Part shown: piece after piece, positions 45,292-54,743 of the stretch
Layout of the letters: each line of letters opens with the position of its first letter
Position numbering within the stretch: the stretch's first letter is position 1
DNA from: UBA1672 sp050633645
GTDB lineage: Bacteria; Pseudomonadota; Alphaproteobacteria; Micavibrionales; Micavibrionaceae
NCBI GenBank assembly: GCA_050633645.1
Contig: JBOEGX010000002.1
Span: 62,001-126,000, forward strand
DNA: 64,000 nt
Direction: 5' to 3'
Translations under genes and position numbers: made by a program
The notes under the pieces: generated by a model
What the model saw: the letters and a program-made list of their open reading frames with translations, nothing else
The model's database searches: none
What the model was told of the DNA's origin: nothing

Positions 45292-46470
45292 ATGACCAAA
45301 GAATGGGATTACCTCGTATCCGACGAGAAATTCGAAGCACTCATCCGCAATTATTGCACAGACTTCACACAACTCGAGCGCGAAGGCCGCTATGGCCCCA
45401 TTACAGGCCGTGACAAAGAGATTAAAGACGCGACCCTGATCCTGCTACAAAAAGGGCGGAAAAACGTTGCATTCCTAGCCCCTGCTGGGGTTGGTAAAAC
45501 CGCGGCGGTTGTTGGATTGGCACAACAAGTTGTCAAAGGCAATGTCCCAGACTATCTTAAAACCGCGCGCGTGATTGAGGTCGACCTTTCCCGCATGGCA
45601 TCAGGAACAACGACCCGCGCCGAATTTCAGGATCGCTTTCTCCCGCTTTGTAAAGGCGTCGCCGAACGTTATCATAACCCCGATGAGCCACGATATATCC
45701 TGTTCATTGATGAATTCCATCAGCTCATGCCCAACTGTGTCGGAAGCTCTTACGCGGGCCTAGCCGATACGATGAAGCCATATCTAACCGCTGGTGACCT
45801 TTTGGTCGTTGCCGCCACGACACTTGACGAATTTCGTATGTATGTCGCGCAAGACCCCGCCATGGATCGTCGTTTCCAAAAGGTATTCCTCAAGGTCCCT
45901 AATATCGAAGAAACATATACGATTATGAAAGCCTTACGCCCAGGGTTTGAAAAACACCATAAGGTAACCTTAACAAATGAAGACCTTATGCTCATCGTCC
46001 ATTTAACCGAAGAACATATGAGAAAGCGAAACCAACCCGATAAATCCATTATTACCGCCGATGCGGCAATGGCGTATCATGTTTTAGAGCATGGGATAAA
46101 CCAACCCGTAGCCCTTGAATCAATTTATTACATGGTTGCCCGTGAAACTGGCCTAAACGCCCGCGCGATGCATGATGAAAAACAATTAGCCGAAATTAAA
46201 AGACAAGTCGGTATTCTCGAAGGCGATATCATCGAGGAAAAGAAAGAAACAAGCAACCAACCTTACGATCCGTCAGCAAATCTTAAAGATGTAGAAATGG
46301 ATAAAAACTTCCAAATGCAGCTTGATGCAGAAAGAGATGCGGCGCAAAAAGCGATTAAAGACTCAACAGGAACAGACAGTGATAAAAAAGATCAACTGGA
46401 TGAATTGGAAGAGCGTTTAGCCGAAAAAATCGCCGCCCGCCTAGAGGAGAAAGCAAAGAAAGAGGGCTAA
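45292..46470 (+). CDS. Standalone ClpB-D1-like AAA+ ATPase
   Basis: This 392-residue protein resembles the first AAA+ domain of ClpA/ClpB: GRYGPITGRDKEI (about 32-44), Walker A APAGVGKT (63-70), Walker B ILFIDE (136-141), sensor 1 VAATT (173-177) and DRRF arginine finger (192-195). The N domain and second AAA+ domain are missing, as is a ClpP loop. The pore-loop tyrosine of ClpB (KYRG) is replaced by threonine at 108 (TTTRAEF). The C-terminus (about 300-392) is a charged coiled coil. So this may be an adapted regulatory or assembly ATPase, not a disaggregase. It follows serB and meets the convergent methyltransferase gene 4 nt away. Confidence 0.85.
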   Translation: MTKEWDYLVSDEKFEALIRNYCTDFTQLEREGRYGPITGRDKEIKDATLILLQKGRKNVAFLAPAGVGKTAAVVGLAQQVVKGNVPDYLKTARVIEVDLSRMASGTTTRAEFQDRFLPLCKGVAERYHNPDEPRYILFIDEFHQLMPNCVGSSYAGLADTMKPYLTAGDLLVVAATTLDEFRMYVAQDPAMDRRFQKVFLKVPNIEETYTIMKALRPGFEKHHKVTLTNEDLMLIVHLTEEHMRKRNQPDKSIITADAAMAYHVLEHGINQPVALESIYYMVARETGLNARAMHDEKQLAEIKRQVGILEGDIIEEKKETSNQPYDPSANLKDVEMDKNFQMQLDAERDAAQKAIKDSTGTDSDKKDQLDELEERLAEKIAARLEEKAKKEG

Positions 46471-46474
46471 TAAC

Positions 46475-47491
46475 TTATCGCACCGCCTTAAAAGCTTTAA
46501 AACCTTGACCTTCGTGAAGCTTATCCACGTCAAAAAATAATTCGTAAAGCAAGGTTTCATAAGACAAATGAGCATTCGCAACGATATATAACGCACCGCC
46601 GCGTTTTAATGATTGATATGCAGATCTTATGAAATCATGCCCAATGCCCAAATCTTGTTTTTTCCCCTCATGAAATGGTGGGTTCATCACAATAAAATCA
46701 AGATTACGCAAATCCGTCTGCACCCTCGTCAAATCCGCCCAGACAAAAGATAAATCAACCTCATATTGACCCAAATTCTGACGGCAAGCTTCCACCGCGC
46801 GATAATCCGCATCAAGACAAGTTAGGCGCTTAACCTTGCGACAATGGGAAAGAGTGAAATCCGATAAATAGCCATAGCCACAGCCAAAATCAGCCCCCTT
46901 CCCCTTTAAATTTTTTGGAATATGACGTGTCAGAATTTCAGACCCTTTGTCAATTTTATCCCACCCAAAAACCCCTGCCTGAGACACATAGCGATCATTT
47001 AATATGGGCTTCTGCTGCCCCGCGCTCAACGCCTCGGCGACCACATCGGCCTTTGGGGCATCAACATGCCCCCACACCACACGCGCCTTATTGCGCGATT
47101 CATGGCCTTCAATTCCTATGTCAAACTCCTCAAATAATTTTTTAAGACGCGTACCACCTGCCTTATTATCCGCAGCACAAAAAATCATACCGCCTTTTTG
47201 AACAACCGATATCGCACGCGCCAAGCCATAACGCGCCTCCACCATATTTTTCGGCAATAAATAAAGAACAATGTCATAGCCTTCGCCCTGAATATCAGCG
47301 GACGCAACATGATTTTGTGTTTCTAAAACATCTATATATGGCTTGAAATACTGTTGAAATTCATCAACGCCCTCAAGGCCATCCACATACTCGCCATTCA
47401 TAAACAGAATCTTAGACGCAGAGCCATCAACGCCCGCAACGTCAAATCCATAGAGCAATGTTTGTAACGATGTGTTCATGGTGCAAGTCAT
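46475..47491 (-). CDS. rsmC: RsmC-like 16S rRNA (guanine) methyltransferase
   Basis: The 338-residue protein has a degenerate N-terminal methyltransferase-like domain (about 1-165) and a C-terminal active domain: motif I GADFGCGYGYLS (about 195-206), CLDAD, and the catalytic motif NPPFH (about 280), which marks RsmC/RlmG enzymes that methylate the exocyclic N2 of guanine. The two-domain layout and length match RsmC (m2G1207 in E. coli). The start is not fixed: ATG at 47491 or 47479, neither with a good ribosome-binding site. A terminator of the upstream gene lies at 47519. Confidence 0.86.
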   Translation of the reverse strand: MTCTMNTSLQTLLYGFDVAGVDGSASKILFMNGEYVDGLEGVDEFQQYFKPYIDVLETQNHVASADIQGEGYDIVLYLLPKNMVEARYGLARAISVVQKGGMIFCAADNKAGGTRLKKLFEEFDIGIEGHESRNKARVVWGHVDAPKADVVAEALSAGQQKPILNDRYVSQAGVFGWDKIDKGSEILTRHIPKNLKGKGADFGCGYGYLSDFTLSHCRKVKRLTCLDADYRAVEACRQNLGQYEVDLSFVWADLTRVQTDLRNLDFIVMNPPFHEGKKQDLGIGHDFIRSAYQSLKRGGALYIVANAHLSYETLLYELFFDVDKLHEGQGFKAFKAVR

Positions 47492-47518
47492 ACAGGATTA
47501 GTCCGCTATTTTCACCAT

Positions 47519-47552
47519 AAAAAAACAAGAGCGACTATAAAAGCCGCCCTTG
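47519..47552 (-). terminator. Rho-independent terminator after the RTX/DUF4114 gene (minus strand)
   Basis: On the minus strand an 11-bp stem (arms 47552-47542 and 47536-47526, with two G-U pairs) and a 5-nt loop lead into a run of seven T residues (A run at 47519-47525). It lies 28 nt past the stop of the gene at 47580. Confidence 0.85.
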
Positions 47553-47579
47553 CCATTCCCCACACACATATAAGAAATT

Positions 47580-49211
47580 TTAAATAAGACCGGTTGTTGA
47601 TACATCGAGCGATCCTGCATTGATCAAATCCTCAACACTGCCCGTTAATCCAAATTCAACCGTAAATGCCGTTGCAAATGATCCTTCTGCTCCATCAACA
47701 CTAATTTGAACGTCGGTATTTGCACCATTTTGCGTAAACTGCACAAAATCTGTAATAGCATCGGTAAGCTCATCATAATTGCTAAGTAAATCCGCGATGT
47801 TAATGACATCTCCTTCAGATGCATCAAAATCATGAATAATATCAACCATAGCATCAAGATGATCTATAACGAATTGATCAGAGCCATTCCCCCCCGTTAC
47901 TTCATCAAAACCTTCACCAAAAGCAAGAATATCATCTCCTGATCCACCAAAAAGCAAATCATTGCCCGCGCCACCAGACAAAATATCATCGCCGCCTTCA
48001 CCAAATTCTGAGCTTACAGGCACGATATTAACATCAAAGAGAACATCCTCATAATCAGCGTCACCCAGATTTTTAAGATCCTCAAAACCGATACGAAGTA
48101 TATCGTCATTGCCAACCTCAGCCAAACCAGACACAACGTGATTGGCCCCATCAGAGTTCAGATCAACCGAACCGCCACGCGCCGTTGTATGATAAGTATC
48201 ACCATTCAGAACGGTCTGCGCCAAACCATCATCGTACAAAACTGTAATGTCTTGACCATTATCATTAATTGTCGCGTCACGCTCATTCACACCGTTATAA
48301 TCGTAAACGAAACGAATATTTCCAGACACACCTGTATCCATACCAGTATAGTTATTTTTACAATCACCATTAGAGATAATAAAAAACCCTATCTCTCCAC
48401 CATCTGCACCGAAAGGCAAATCAACAATATGCGTTTGATCAACGCCTGCATCCTTTACGTTTTCCCAAAGAAGGCTTGCCATTTCAATGGTACCATCCTC
48501 GGCCACCCTATACACACCAAGAGTGTTATTATAACCTGCAAAACCTTTGCGGAAAGTAATCTCAGCAGTGCTGTCAAAATCGAAAACCAGATTACCATCA
48601 TTAACACCAAGCGAAGGATCACCAGGCGGCTCAAGGTCGCTGATATTCACGCGCTCGGTTAGATTAGGAAACGCAATGCTATCAATAAAATCCTTATCAA
48701 GGATAGTGACCATCCCAGAACCACCATAAATAGTGTCATCACCGTCACCGCCATATAATTCGTCATTACCAGACGCACCAATCAAAATATCATGACCTTG
48801 ATGTCCTGCAATCAAATCATGACCAGGCCCACCATGAAGAAAATCATCACCAGTCTGACCACCGAGATTATCATCACCTGAATTGGACCAAATAATATCA
48901 TCATCATCAGAACCTTGAATAAACAAATCACCAAGAACATGAGTGATACTTGCAAAATTAACAATGTCAGTCCCAGGCCCAGGAAAGAATTGTTCAATAT
49001 TATTATCTACCAGAACATTACCAAGCTCATCTTCTACTCTCCAATATTCAGCCTCAACAGTCGCAAAGGCAAAATCTATATCGTTGGTTCCCGTTACAAA
49101 CGAATTCGTAACGTAATACTCACCATCAATAACAACCTGATGCCCTGTATATGGATTGGTAATAGTTTCAGATACATACGTTAATGTACCTATCATAGGT
49201 ATTGCTGCCAT
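47580..49211 (-). CDS. Secreted RTX protein with a DUF4114-like domain (type I secretion substrate)
   Basis: This 543-residue acidic protein has no signal peptide. It has an N-terminal beta region, RTX nonapeptide blocks (about 98-163: GGQTGDDFLHG, GGDGDDTIYG), a middle domain like DUF4114 (about 225-405, GFFIISNG and GFEDLKNLGDADYEDVLFDV), a second RTX block (about 412-460: GGAGNDLLFG, GGSGDDILA) and a C-terminal target region (about 465-543, INIADLLSNYDELTDAITDF) of the same type as the giant adhesin. It has no export genes of its own, so it may use the T1SS at 26983-32155. GGGG lies 5 nt before the ATG. A terminator follows. Confidence 0.9.
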   Translation of the reverse strand: MAAIPMIGTLTYVSETITNPYTGHQVVIDGEYYVTNSFVTGTNDIDFAFATVEAEYWRVEDELGNVLVDNNIEQFFPGPGTDIVNFASITHVLGDLFIQGSDDDDIIWSNSGDDNLGGQTGDDFLHGGPGHDLIAGHQGHDILIGASGNDELYGGDGDDTIYGGSGMVTILDKDFIDSIAFPNLTERVNISDLEPPGDPSLGVNDGNLVFDFDSTAEITFRKGFAGYNNTLGVYRVAEDGTIEMASLLWENVKDAGVDQTHIVDLPFGADGGEIGFFIISNGDCKNNYTGMDTGVSGNIRFVYDYNGVNERDATINDNGQDITVLYDDGLAQTVLNGDTYHTTARGGSVDLNSDGANHVVSGLAEVGNDDILRIGFEDLKNLGDADYEDVLFDVNIVPVSSEFGEGGDDILSGGAGNDLLFGGSGDDILAFGEGFDEVTGGNGSDQFVIDHLDAMVDIIHDFDASEGDVINIADLLSNYDELTDAITDFVQFTQNGANTDVQISVDGAEGSFATAFTVEFGLTGSVEDLINAGSLDVSTTGLI

Positions 49212-49334
49212 ATTGTCCCCCTAACACACAAATTTAATATGGAAAACAATAATACCCCAAATTTTATGTAAAAACAATGTTTCTCTAATATATAATATAA
49301 ATCAAAGACTTAAGAGGAGAACCCAAATACAATC

Positions 49335-49364
49335 ATAGCCCAAAGATTGTAACCTTTGGGCTAT
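49335..49364 (-). terminator. Hairpin, probable weak terminator of the AsmA-like gene
   Basis: Perfect 11-bp inverted repeat (ATAGCCCAAAG at 49335-49345 and complement at 49354-49364) with an 8-nt loop, just past the stop at 49393. The T tract on either side is short, so termination is likely but not certain. Confidence 0.5.
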
Positions 49365-49392
49365 ATCAGTGCTTTTTATAAGAAAAAAAGCT

Positions 49393-50232
49393 TTATTGCT
49401 GGATCATATCTTTAAGACCATCAAAGCCTTTCTTAAACTTATCAACTTCACTTTCATAACTCTTCTTAAGATTTTTCTGAAAAACATCAATGGTGCTAAC
49501 GCCTATATCATTCATAACATCCAAGGGCAGCCCCTCAAGAAAACCCGCACTATTGGCGGACTTATTAAATTCCTGCAAAACGCCGTTCATAATTTGCGCC
49601 ACGGCCTCATGCGCAAGAAGACCGTTCTCCTTCTCACCAACACCTTGAAGGTGTATATCTGGCACGGTAATAACATTCAAATCCCCACCCAATAAGGTAA
49701 TAGAAGGTTTTAGCTGTGCGCCTGTAAGCGCAAAATCACGAACAATAACCTTGATATTCTCTTTTTTAGATTCAACATCCGCAACTTGCGCCGCGCTTGG
49801 CTCATTCCCCTGCACGGTTTTAGAGCGCGCCTCAATATTCTTTTTAAGATCCCCTAAATTCGTTCCCCGTGGCTGCACCTCAAGATTAACCTGCGTGCCA
49901 TCAACACCAACCATCGCAAATGTAAGCAAATCCTTCGACCAGTTTTCCATCGCAACCGTAACTCTCGCAACTTTAATCGCATGGTCTTTTTTGTATCCAT
50001 CCGGATTTGAAATGGAAATACCATTCACCACAACCTTTTTATCTTCTAATTTAATATCAATATCAGAAATTATAACAGGAACGCCCAAGGCGTTACTGGC
50101 CACATCCTGCGCAATATCTTTTGCCAATGAATTCATATTCATATACAAATACCCCACGCCAACAACAAATATAATGACAAAGAAACTGAACAGATACAGC
50201 GACAATTTCGCGGCGCTTTTTACTACGGACAT
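49393..50232 (-). CDS. AsmA-like single-pass membrane protein
   Basis: This 279-residue protein has one membrane helix near the N-terminus (about 10-31), then SLAKDIAQDVASNALGVPVIISDIDI, which resembles the opening of AsmA/YhjG-like periplasmic proteins, followed by beta-rich repeats (KVVVNGISISNPDGY) and a helical, charged end (about 215-279). It is much shorter than typical AsmA (600+), so it may be a short relative with a bridge-like or lipid-related role. The evidence is the overall pattern only. It is divergent from the receiver gene at 50472, with a 239-nt AT-rich gap in which no gene is visible. Confidence 0.65.
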   Translation of the reverse strand: MSVVKSAAKLSLYLFSFFVIIFVVGVGYLYMNMNSLAKDIAQDVASNALGVPVIISDIDIKLEDKKVVVNGISISNPDGYKKDHAIKVARVTVAMENWSKDLLTFAMVGVDGTQVNLEVQPRGTNLGDLKKNIEARSKTVQGNEPSAAQVADVESKKENIKVIVRDFALTGAQLKPSITLLGGDLNVITVPDIHLQGVGEKENGLLAHEAVAQIMNGVLQEFNKSANSAGFLEGLPLDVMNDIGVSTIDVFQKNLKKSYESEVDKFKKGFDGLKDMIQQ

Positions 50233-50471
50233 AAGTCCCTCCTAAATTCTAAATATATACGTCAAAATACACGCTTTAAAACAAAAAACAAAACAAAAAT
50301 AATGCAATCAATAATAGTGATTTTTATACATTTTTAGGATTTAAATGTAACAATGAAAAAGATTAAAACCCGATACGGAATACAAAAGTATTCAAACACA
50401 ACAAAACGTGAAAAACCATACTATTTGCAATAGAATAAAACAGACTGATCTAATATAAACATGGATAGAGC

Positions 50472-51347
50472 ATGGAACTAAACATCATAGAGAATGGAGC
50501 GGAAGACCTTTTATACGCCTCCATTATATCTCAACAGTTCCAAGAACTCTCAGAATCCCACCCAAAATACATGCATTGCAAATTTTTTCATGCAAACATG
50601 TTACCATCCATCGAAGAATTTAAATCCGTTCTCGAAGGGATAGAGCTCAATAACGAATTAACCGTATATCCATGCCAAGATGGAGATTACATCATAAGTT
50701 ATATAGATTTTACTGACTGCACTTCCGACGCCTTAAAAGAGAGCCTCATAAATACTTATAAAAACCAGATAGGCACTCTCCTTAGCATAGACGAATTATT
50801 CGTAGAATATGAGGATGTAGAAGGCTTTAAAAAATTAAAAGCAGAATGTTCCAAAAAATTAAAAAAACAAACCAAAGAAGCCAAAAAACTTAATAATTTT
50901 TTCAATGATGAACGACTAATAGATTCATTAAAACGAACCATTCAAATCACATATATGCAACGAACATTTCGTGTAAAACCGCACATACTCATCGTAGAGG
51001 ATCAAATATTCTCACAAAAACTTCTAAAAACAATCCTTAAAGATTACACATGCCATGTTGCCGAAAACTCTGGCGAAGCGTTGCTGCTCTACATCGAAAA
51101 ATCACCTGACATCGTCCTCCTAGACATCGAATTACCCGATCTAAACGGACATATATTTGCACGATTCATCAATAAAATTGACCACAATAATTACATCGTC
51201 ATGGTCAGTGCCAATCAATATGAAAACGATATAAAACAAGCAAAAGAAAACGATGTTAAGGCTTTCATCGCCAAACCCTATAAAAAAGAAAACATATTAA
51301 ACGTGATCGATAAATTCATCAAAACAAGAAAAAAGAGAGCCTCATGA
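50472..51347 (+). CDS. Response regulator with unusual N-terminal region
   Basis: The 291-residue protein has an N-terminal region of about 165 residues without a recognised domain (mixed strands to about 115, then a lysine-rich coiled coil, 116-160), and a C-terminal receiver domain (170-290): acidic E176/D177, phosphoryl-accepting D218 (VLLDIELPDLNG), S246 and K268 (AKPY). Receiver-last architecture with an unknown input part is uncommon. The stop overlaps the Hpt gene start (ATGA), so the two are co-translated and probably form one phosphorelay. A kinase is not adjacent. Confidence 0.85.
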   Translation: MELNIIENGAEDLLYASIISQQFQELSESHPKYMHCKFFHANMLPSIEEFKSVLEGIELNNELTVYPCQDGDYIISYIDFTDCTSDALKESLINTYKNQIGTLLSIDELFVEYEDVEGFKKLKAECSKKLKKQTKEAKKLNNFFNDERLIDSLKRTIQITYMQRTFRVKPHILIVEDQIFSQKLLKTILKDYTCHVAENSGEALLLYIEKSPDIVLLDIELPDLNGHIFARFINKIDHNNYIVMVSANQYENDIKQAKENDVKAFIAKPYKKENILNVIDKFIKTRKKRAS

Positions 51348-51679
51348 GCACAGAAACAGTAGACTTAAGCAATTTAAGAATGGCAACTGACGGCGATGCA
51401 GAGCTTGAACAAGAGCTATTCGAAGAATTCATATCATCGACAACAGACCTCATTCATGATCTTGAAAATCATTGCCAAGGGTCAAGCGACAATGAAAAAT
51501 GGCGCACATCAAGCCACGCACTAAAGGGGATAGCCCTTAACTTAGGTGCAAATCCCCTTGGTGCACTCGGAAAGAACGCTCAGGACATTTCAGAACACTC
51601 TATCGATGAAAAAACACGACTTCTTTCAAACATAAAATCCGAACATCAGAAAGTTCTGGAATTCCTGAAAACCCAATAA
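51344..51679 (+). CDS. Histidine phosphotransfer (Hpt) protein
   Basis: The 111-residue helical protein has the Hpt motif SSHALKGIALNLGA, with phosphoryl-accepting H58 and the following helix L-x-x-G-A. The four-helix bundle layout and the length are typical. It overlaps the receiver gene by 4 nt (ATGA), implying translational coupling, and is followed 40 nt later by the glycerate kinase gene. Such proteins pass phosphate between a hybrid kinase receiver and a response regulator; the likely partner kinase is not known, though the hybrid kinase at 57366 is within the window. Confidence 0.88.
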   Translation: MSTETVDLSNLRMATDGDAELEQELFEEFISSTTDLIHDLENHCQGSSDNEKWRTSSHALKGIALNLGANPLGALGKNAQDISEHSIDEKTRLLSNIKSEHQKVLEFLKTQ

Positions 51680-51718
51680 GCCTGTGGCACGATTTTCCGA
51701 ATCTGTTAAGCTGCTGCG

Positions 51719-52966
51719 ATGACACCAGGTGAAATAACCACACTCTTAAAACAAAGTATTGAAGCCGTGTTAAAGGTTTCAATGCCTGACCCATGCCTGA
51801 AAAACCATATCCCAGAACCACCGACGGGAAAATTAATAGTTATCGGTGCAGGCAAAGCCGCCGCCGAAATGGCACGTGTTTTCGAAAAAAACTACGAAGG
51901 TGAGCTATCAGGAGTGGTCGTCACGCGTTATGGCCACGCCGTTAAAACAAAACGAATAAAGGTCATGGAGGCCGCGCACCCCATCCCCGATCTAGAATGC
52001 GTGAACGCCGTTGATGAAATCATCAAAACAATTCATACCGCCAATAGAGATGATTTAATCGTCTGCCTTTTATCAGGTGGCGGATCATCCCTTCTGACCG
52101 CTCCTATTGATAGAATTAAATTCGAAACGGTTCGAAATATATGCATGGATCTTTTGCACTCTGGAGCGGATATCACCGAAATGAATACGCTGCGAAAACA
52201 CCTTAATCGTGCCCTTGGTGGTGGCCTGGCACTAGAGGCACAAACAACGCCCATGCTCACCCTCTCTATATCTGATGTAAACGGAAACATACCATCTGTC
52301 ATCGCCTCAGGCCCAACCGTTCCCGATGAAACGACACTAAAAGACTGCTGGGACGTTTTGAAAAAATACGGCATAACACCCGATTACACGATTGAGGATG
52401 CCCTCAATAACCCCAACAATGAAACCGCAAAAGAGCATTACTCAATTTTCTCTAATAAAATCTACGAGTTAATCGCAACGCCTGAAAAATCCCTTGAGGC
52501 CGCCGAAAAATTTTGGAAAGAGCAAGGCTTCCATGTACATAATCTTGGCGCATCCATAGACGGCAATACAAACATCGCCGCAAAAAAACAGATAGAGCTA
52601 ATCAACGCCCTCCCCCAACGCCCCCTCGCCATTATATCTGGCGGGGAGACGACTGTAAAAGTAACAGGCGAAGGAAAAGGCGGACCAAACACTCAATTCG
52701 TACTACAAGCCGCGATAGCTCTGAACGGACACGAAAACACATATGTCATGGCCTATGATACAGACGGCATAGACGGTAGCGAAGATAACGGCGGCGCCAT
52801 TTGCACCCCAGACACACTAAAGCGCGCAAAAGAAAATAACATCGATCCGAATAAATTTCTAAGGAACAACGATTCCTACAGCTTCTTTAAAACTCTGGAT
52901 GATTTAATAATTACCGGCCCTACCCATACAAATGTAAATGATTATCGTGTAGTATTGGTTCTCTAA
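51719..52966 (+). CDS. Glycerate 2-kinase (MOFRL/GckA family)
   Basis: This enzyme phosphorylates D-glycerate to 2-phosphoglycerate. The 415-residue protein has the DUF4147 domain (about 5-230: LIVIGAGKAAAEMA, LLSGGGSSLL, HLNRALGGGLA) and the MOFRL C-terminal domain (about 300-400: VMAYDTDGIDGSEDNGGA, TNVNDYRVVLV). This is the class II kinase that makes 2-phosphoglycerate. It lies 21 nt upstream of the GH13_18 gene on the same strand, so it could use the glycerate released by glucosylglycerate phosphorolysis. No ribosome-binding site is obvious. Confidence 0.93.
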   Translation: MTPGEITTLLKQSIEAVLKVSMPDPCLKNHIPEPPTGKLIVIGAGKAAAEMARVFEKNYEGELSGVVVTRYGHAVKTKRIKVMEAAHPIPDLECVNAVDEIIKTIHTANRDDLIVCLLSGGGSSLLTAPIDRIKFETVRNICMDLLHSGADITEMNTLRKHLNRALGGGLALEAQTTPMLTLSISDVNGNIPSVIASGPTVPDETTLKDCWDVLKKYGITPDYTIEDALNNPNNETAKEHYSIFSNKIYELIATPEKSLEAAEKFWKEQGFHVHNLGASIDGNTNIAAKKQIELINALPQRPLAIISGGETTVKVTGEGKGGPNTQFVLQAAIALNGHENTYVMAYDTDGIDGSEDNGGAICTPDTLKRAKENNIDPNKFLRNNDSYSFFKTLDDLIITGPTHTNVNDYRVVLVL

Positions 52967-52987
52967 ACACCTTGCGCCCAAATAATA

Positions 52988-54736
52988 ATGAGAATGACGA
53001 GAATGAGTAATTCTGCACTAGAACACCGCCTTCAAAAACATCTAAACACCATATACCCCGAAAACGATAACACCGCTCTCGCCTCTGAAATTATAAAAAT
53101 CGTTTGGCCAAAATCACCCCCCCTTGAAACCGCAAAACCGCTCAGCACCGACACATGGTCGCAAGAAAGCATGCTCCTCATCACCTATGGGGATACGATT
53201 GTTAAAAAGGATGAGCATCCGCTCAAAACACTTGAAGACTTCCTCGAAGAACATTTACAAGACATCATCCGCGCCGTGCACATCCTGCCTTTCTTCCCAT
53301 ACAGCTCCGATGACGGCTTCGCGGTTGAGGATTATTACGAGGTGCGCGAAGATTTAGGCGACTGGAAAGACATCCAGCGCATCGGAACAAATTTTAAACT
53401 GATGTCCGATCTGGTCATCAATCACGCCTCCGCAAGCAGTGAATGGTTCAAAAAATTTCTCCGCGGTGAAAAGCCTTATGACGAGTTTTTCTATACCGCC
53501 GATAAAAACACAGATACATCGCTCGTCATTCGCCCGCGCCCATCACCCTTGCTTATACCCTTTGAAACCAAAGAAGGAGAACGCCATGTCTGGTGCACCT
53601 TTGGCGCAGATCAGGTTGATTTCGATTTTTCAAACACGAAAGTCCTGCTCGAATTCATACGCATTATGAAACATTATCTGGATAATAACGTCCGGATTTT
53701 CCGCCTTGATGCAGTGGCCTATCTTTGGAAGGAACTTGGCACGCCCTGCATCCACCTGCAACAAACCCATGAGGTTATCCGCCTGTTCCGCACGCTTCTT
53801 GATTTCTACGAAGAAGACGCACTGATTATCACCGAAACCAATGTGCCCAATCATGAAAACCTGTCCTATTTCGGCAATCAAAACGAAGCACATCTGATTT
53901 ACAATTTCTCTCTGCCGCCTTTACTTATTCAGGCATTGCTCACAGGGAATGAATACTATCTCAAGCGTTGGCTGATGAGCATGCCGCCCACACAGGAATC
54001 CTGCGCCTATCTGAATTTCGTGGCCGGACATGACGGCATCGGCCTACTGCCCGCGCAAGGAATCCTGATGGATGAGGATTTGCAGGAAATGATCGAAACT
54101 ATCCGTGAGTTTGGCGGAGAGATTTCCATGCGCTCCGTCGGCGGCGGGTTAGAGCGCCCCTATGAAATGAATATATCCCTCTTCGACGCCCTCAAAGGCA
54201 CAATCGAAGGCGAAGACAAGCTCGGGCGTGATCGATTTATCGCCTCTCAAACCATTATGATGGCTTTGGCTGGTGTTCCCGCCTTTTACATCCATAGCCT
54301 TCTGGCAACGCCAAACGATTATAAAAAATTCAAGAAAACGGGGCATAAACGCCACATTAATCGCCACCAATGGGATTACAATGACTTGAGCCAAAAGCTC
54401 GCAGACCCTCACAGCGACCAATTCTATGTCCTCAGCGAGATTAAACGCATCGCCGCAATCCGCATCAAACAAAAGGCGTTCCACCCCAACGCAACGCAAT
54501 TCACGCTGCAACTCCCCGCAGGATTATTTGGATTTTGGCGGCAATCATTGAATAGGAAACAAGATATATTTTGCATCACAAATATTACAAAAGACCCCAT
54601 CGCCCTGCCGCTAACGGATGTAAATCTCTATTCCGGCCCGACATGGACGGACCTCATCACCGATGAACCCTACACCACCTTAGACACCGATTTAATTTTA
54701 TCACCCTATCAAACGGTCTGGGTCGCGAATGGATAA
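52988..54736 (+). CDS. GH13_18 sucrose/glucosylglycerate phosphorylase-like enzyme
   Basis: This 582-residue GH13 enzyme has the conserved regions: DLVINHASASSEWF, FRLDAVAYLWKE (nucleophile D241), ITETNVPNHEN (acid/base E283) and FVAGHDGIG (stabiliser D349). The length and motifs match GH13_18, which includes sucrose phosphorylase, sucrose-6'-phosphate phosphorylase and glucosylglycerate phosphorylase. The context (glycerate kinase upstream, GpgS convergent) favours glucosylglycerate phosphorylase, which gives alpha-glucose 1-phosphate and D-glycerate. No sucrose genes are nearby. The start is ATG 52988; ATG 53003 (MSNSALEHR) is an alternative. The gene is visibly richer in GC than its neighbours. 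Confidence 0.85.
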   Translation: MRMTRMSNSALEHRLQKHLNTIYPENDNTALASEIIKIVWPKSPPLETAKPLSTDTWSQESMLLITYGDTIVKKDEHPLKTLEDFLEEHLQDIIRAVHILPFFPYSSDDGFAVEDYYEVREDLGDWKDIQRIGTNFKLMSDLVINHASASSEWFKKFLRGEKPYDEFFYTADKNTDTSLVIRPRPSPLLIPFETKEGERHVWCTFGADQVDFDFSNTKVLLEFIRIMKHYLDNNVRIFRLDAVAYLWKELGTPCIHLQQTHEVIRLFRTLLDFYEEDALIITETNVPNHENLSYFGNQNEAHLIYNFSLPPLLIQALLTGNEYYLKRWLMSMPPTQESCAYLNFVAGHDGIGLLPAQGILMDEDLQEMIETIREFGGEISMRSVGGGLERPYEMNISLFDALKGTIEGEDKLGRDRFIASQTIMMALAGVPAFYIHSLLATPNDYKKFKKTGHKRHINRHQWDYNDLSQKLADPHSDQFYVLSEIKRIAAIRIKQKAFHPNATQFTLQLPAGLFGFWRQSLNRKQDIFCITNITKDPIALPLTDVNLYSGPTWTDLITDEPYTTLDTDLILSPYQTVWVANG

Positions 54737-54743
54737 GAGATAA

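Noticed and set aside
52988..54736. Sucrose phosphorylase as the preferred call
   Set aside because: Possible by motif, but no sucrose uptake or fructose gene is near while three glucosylglycerate genes are; kept as the alternative.
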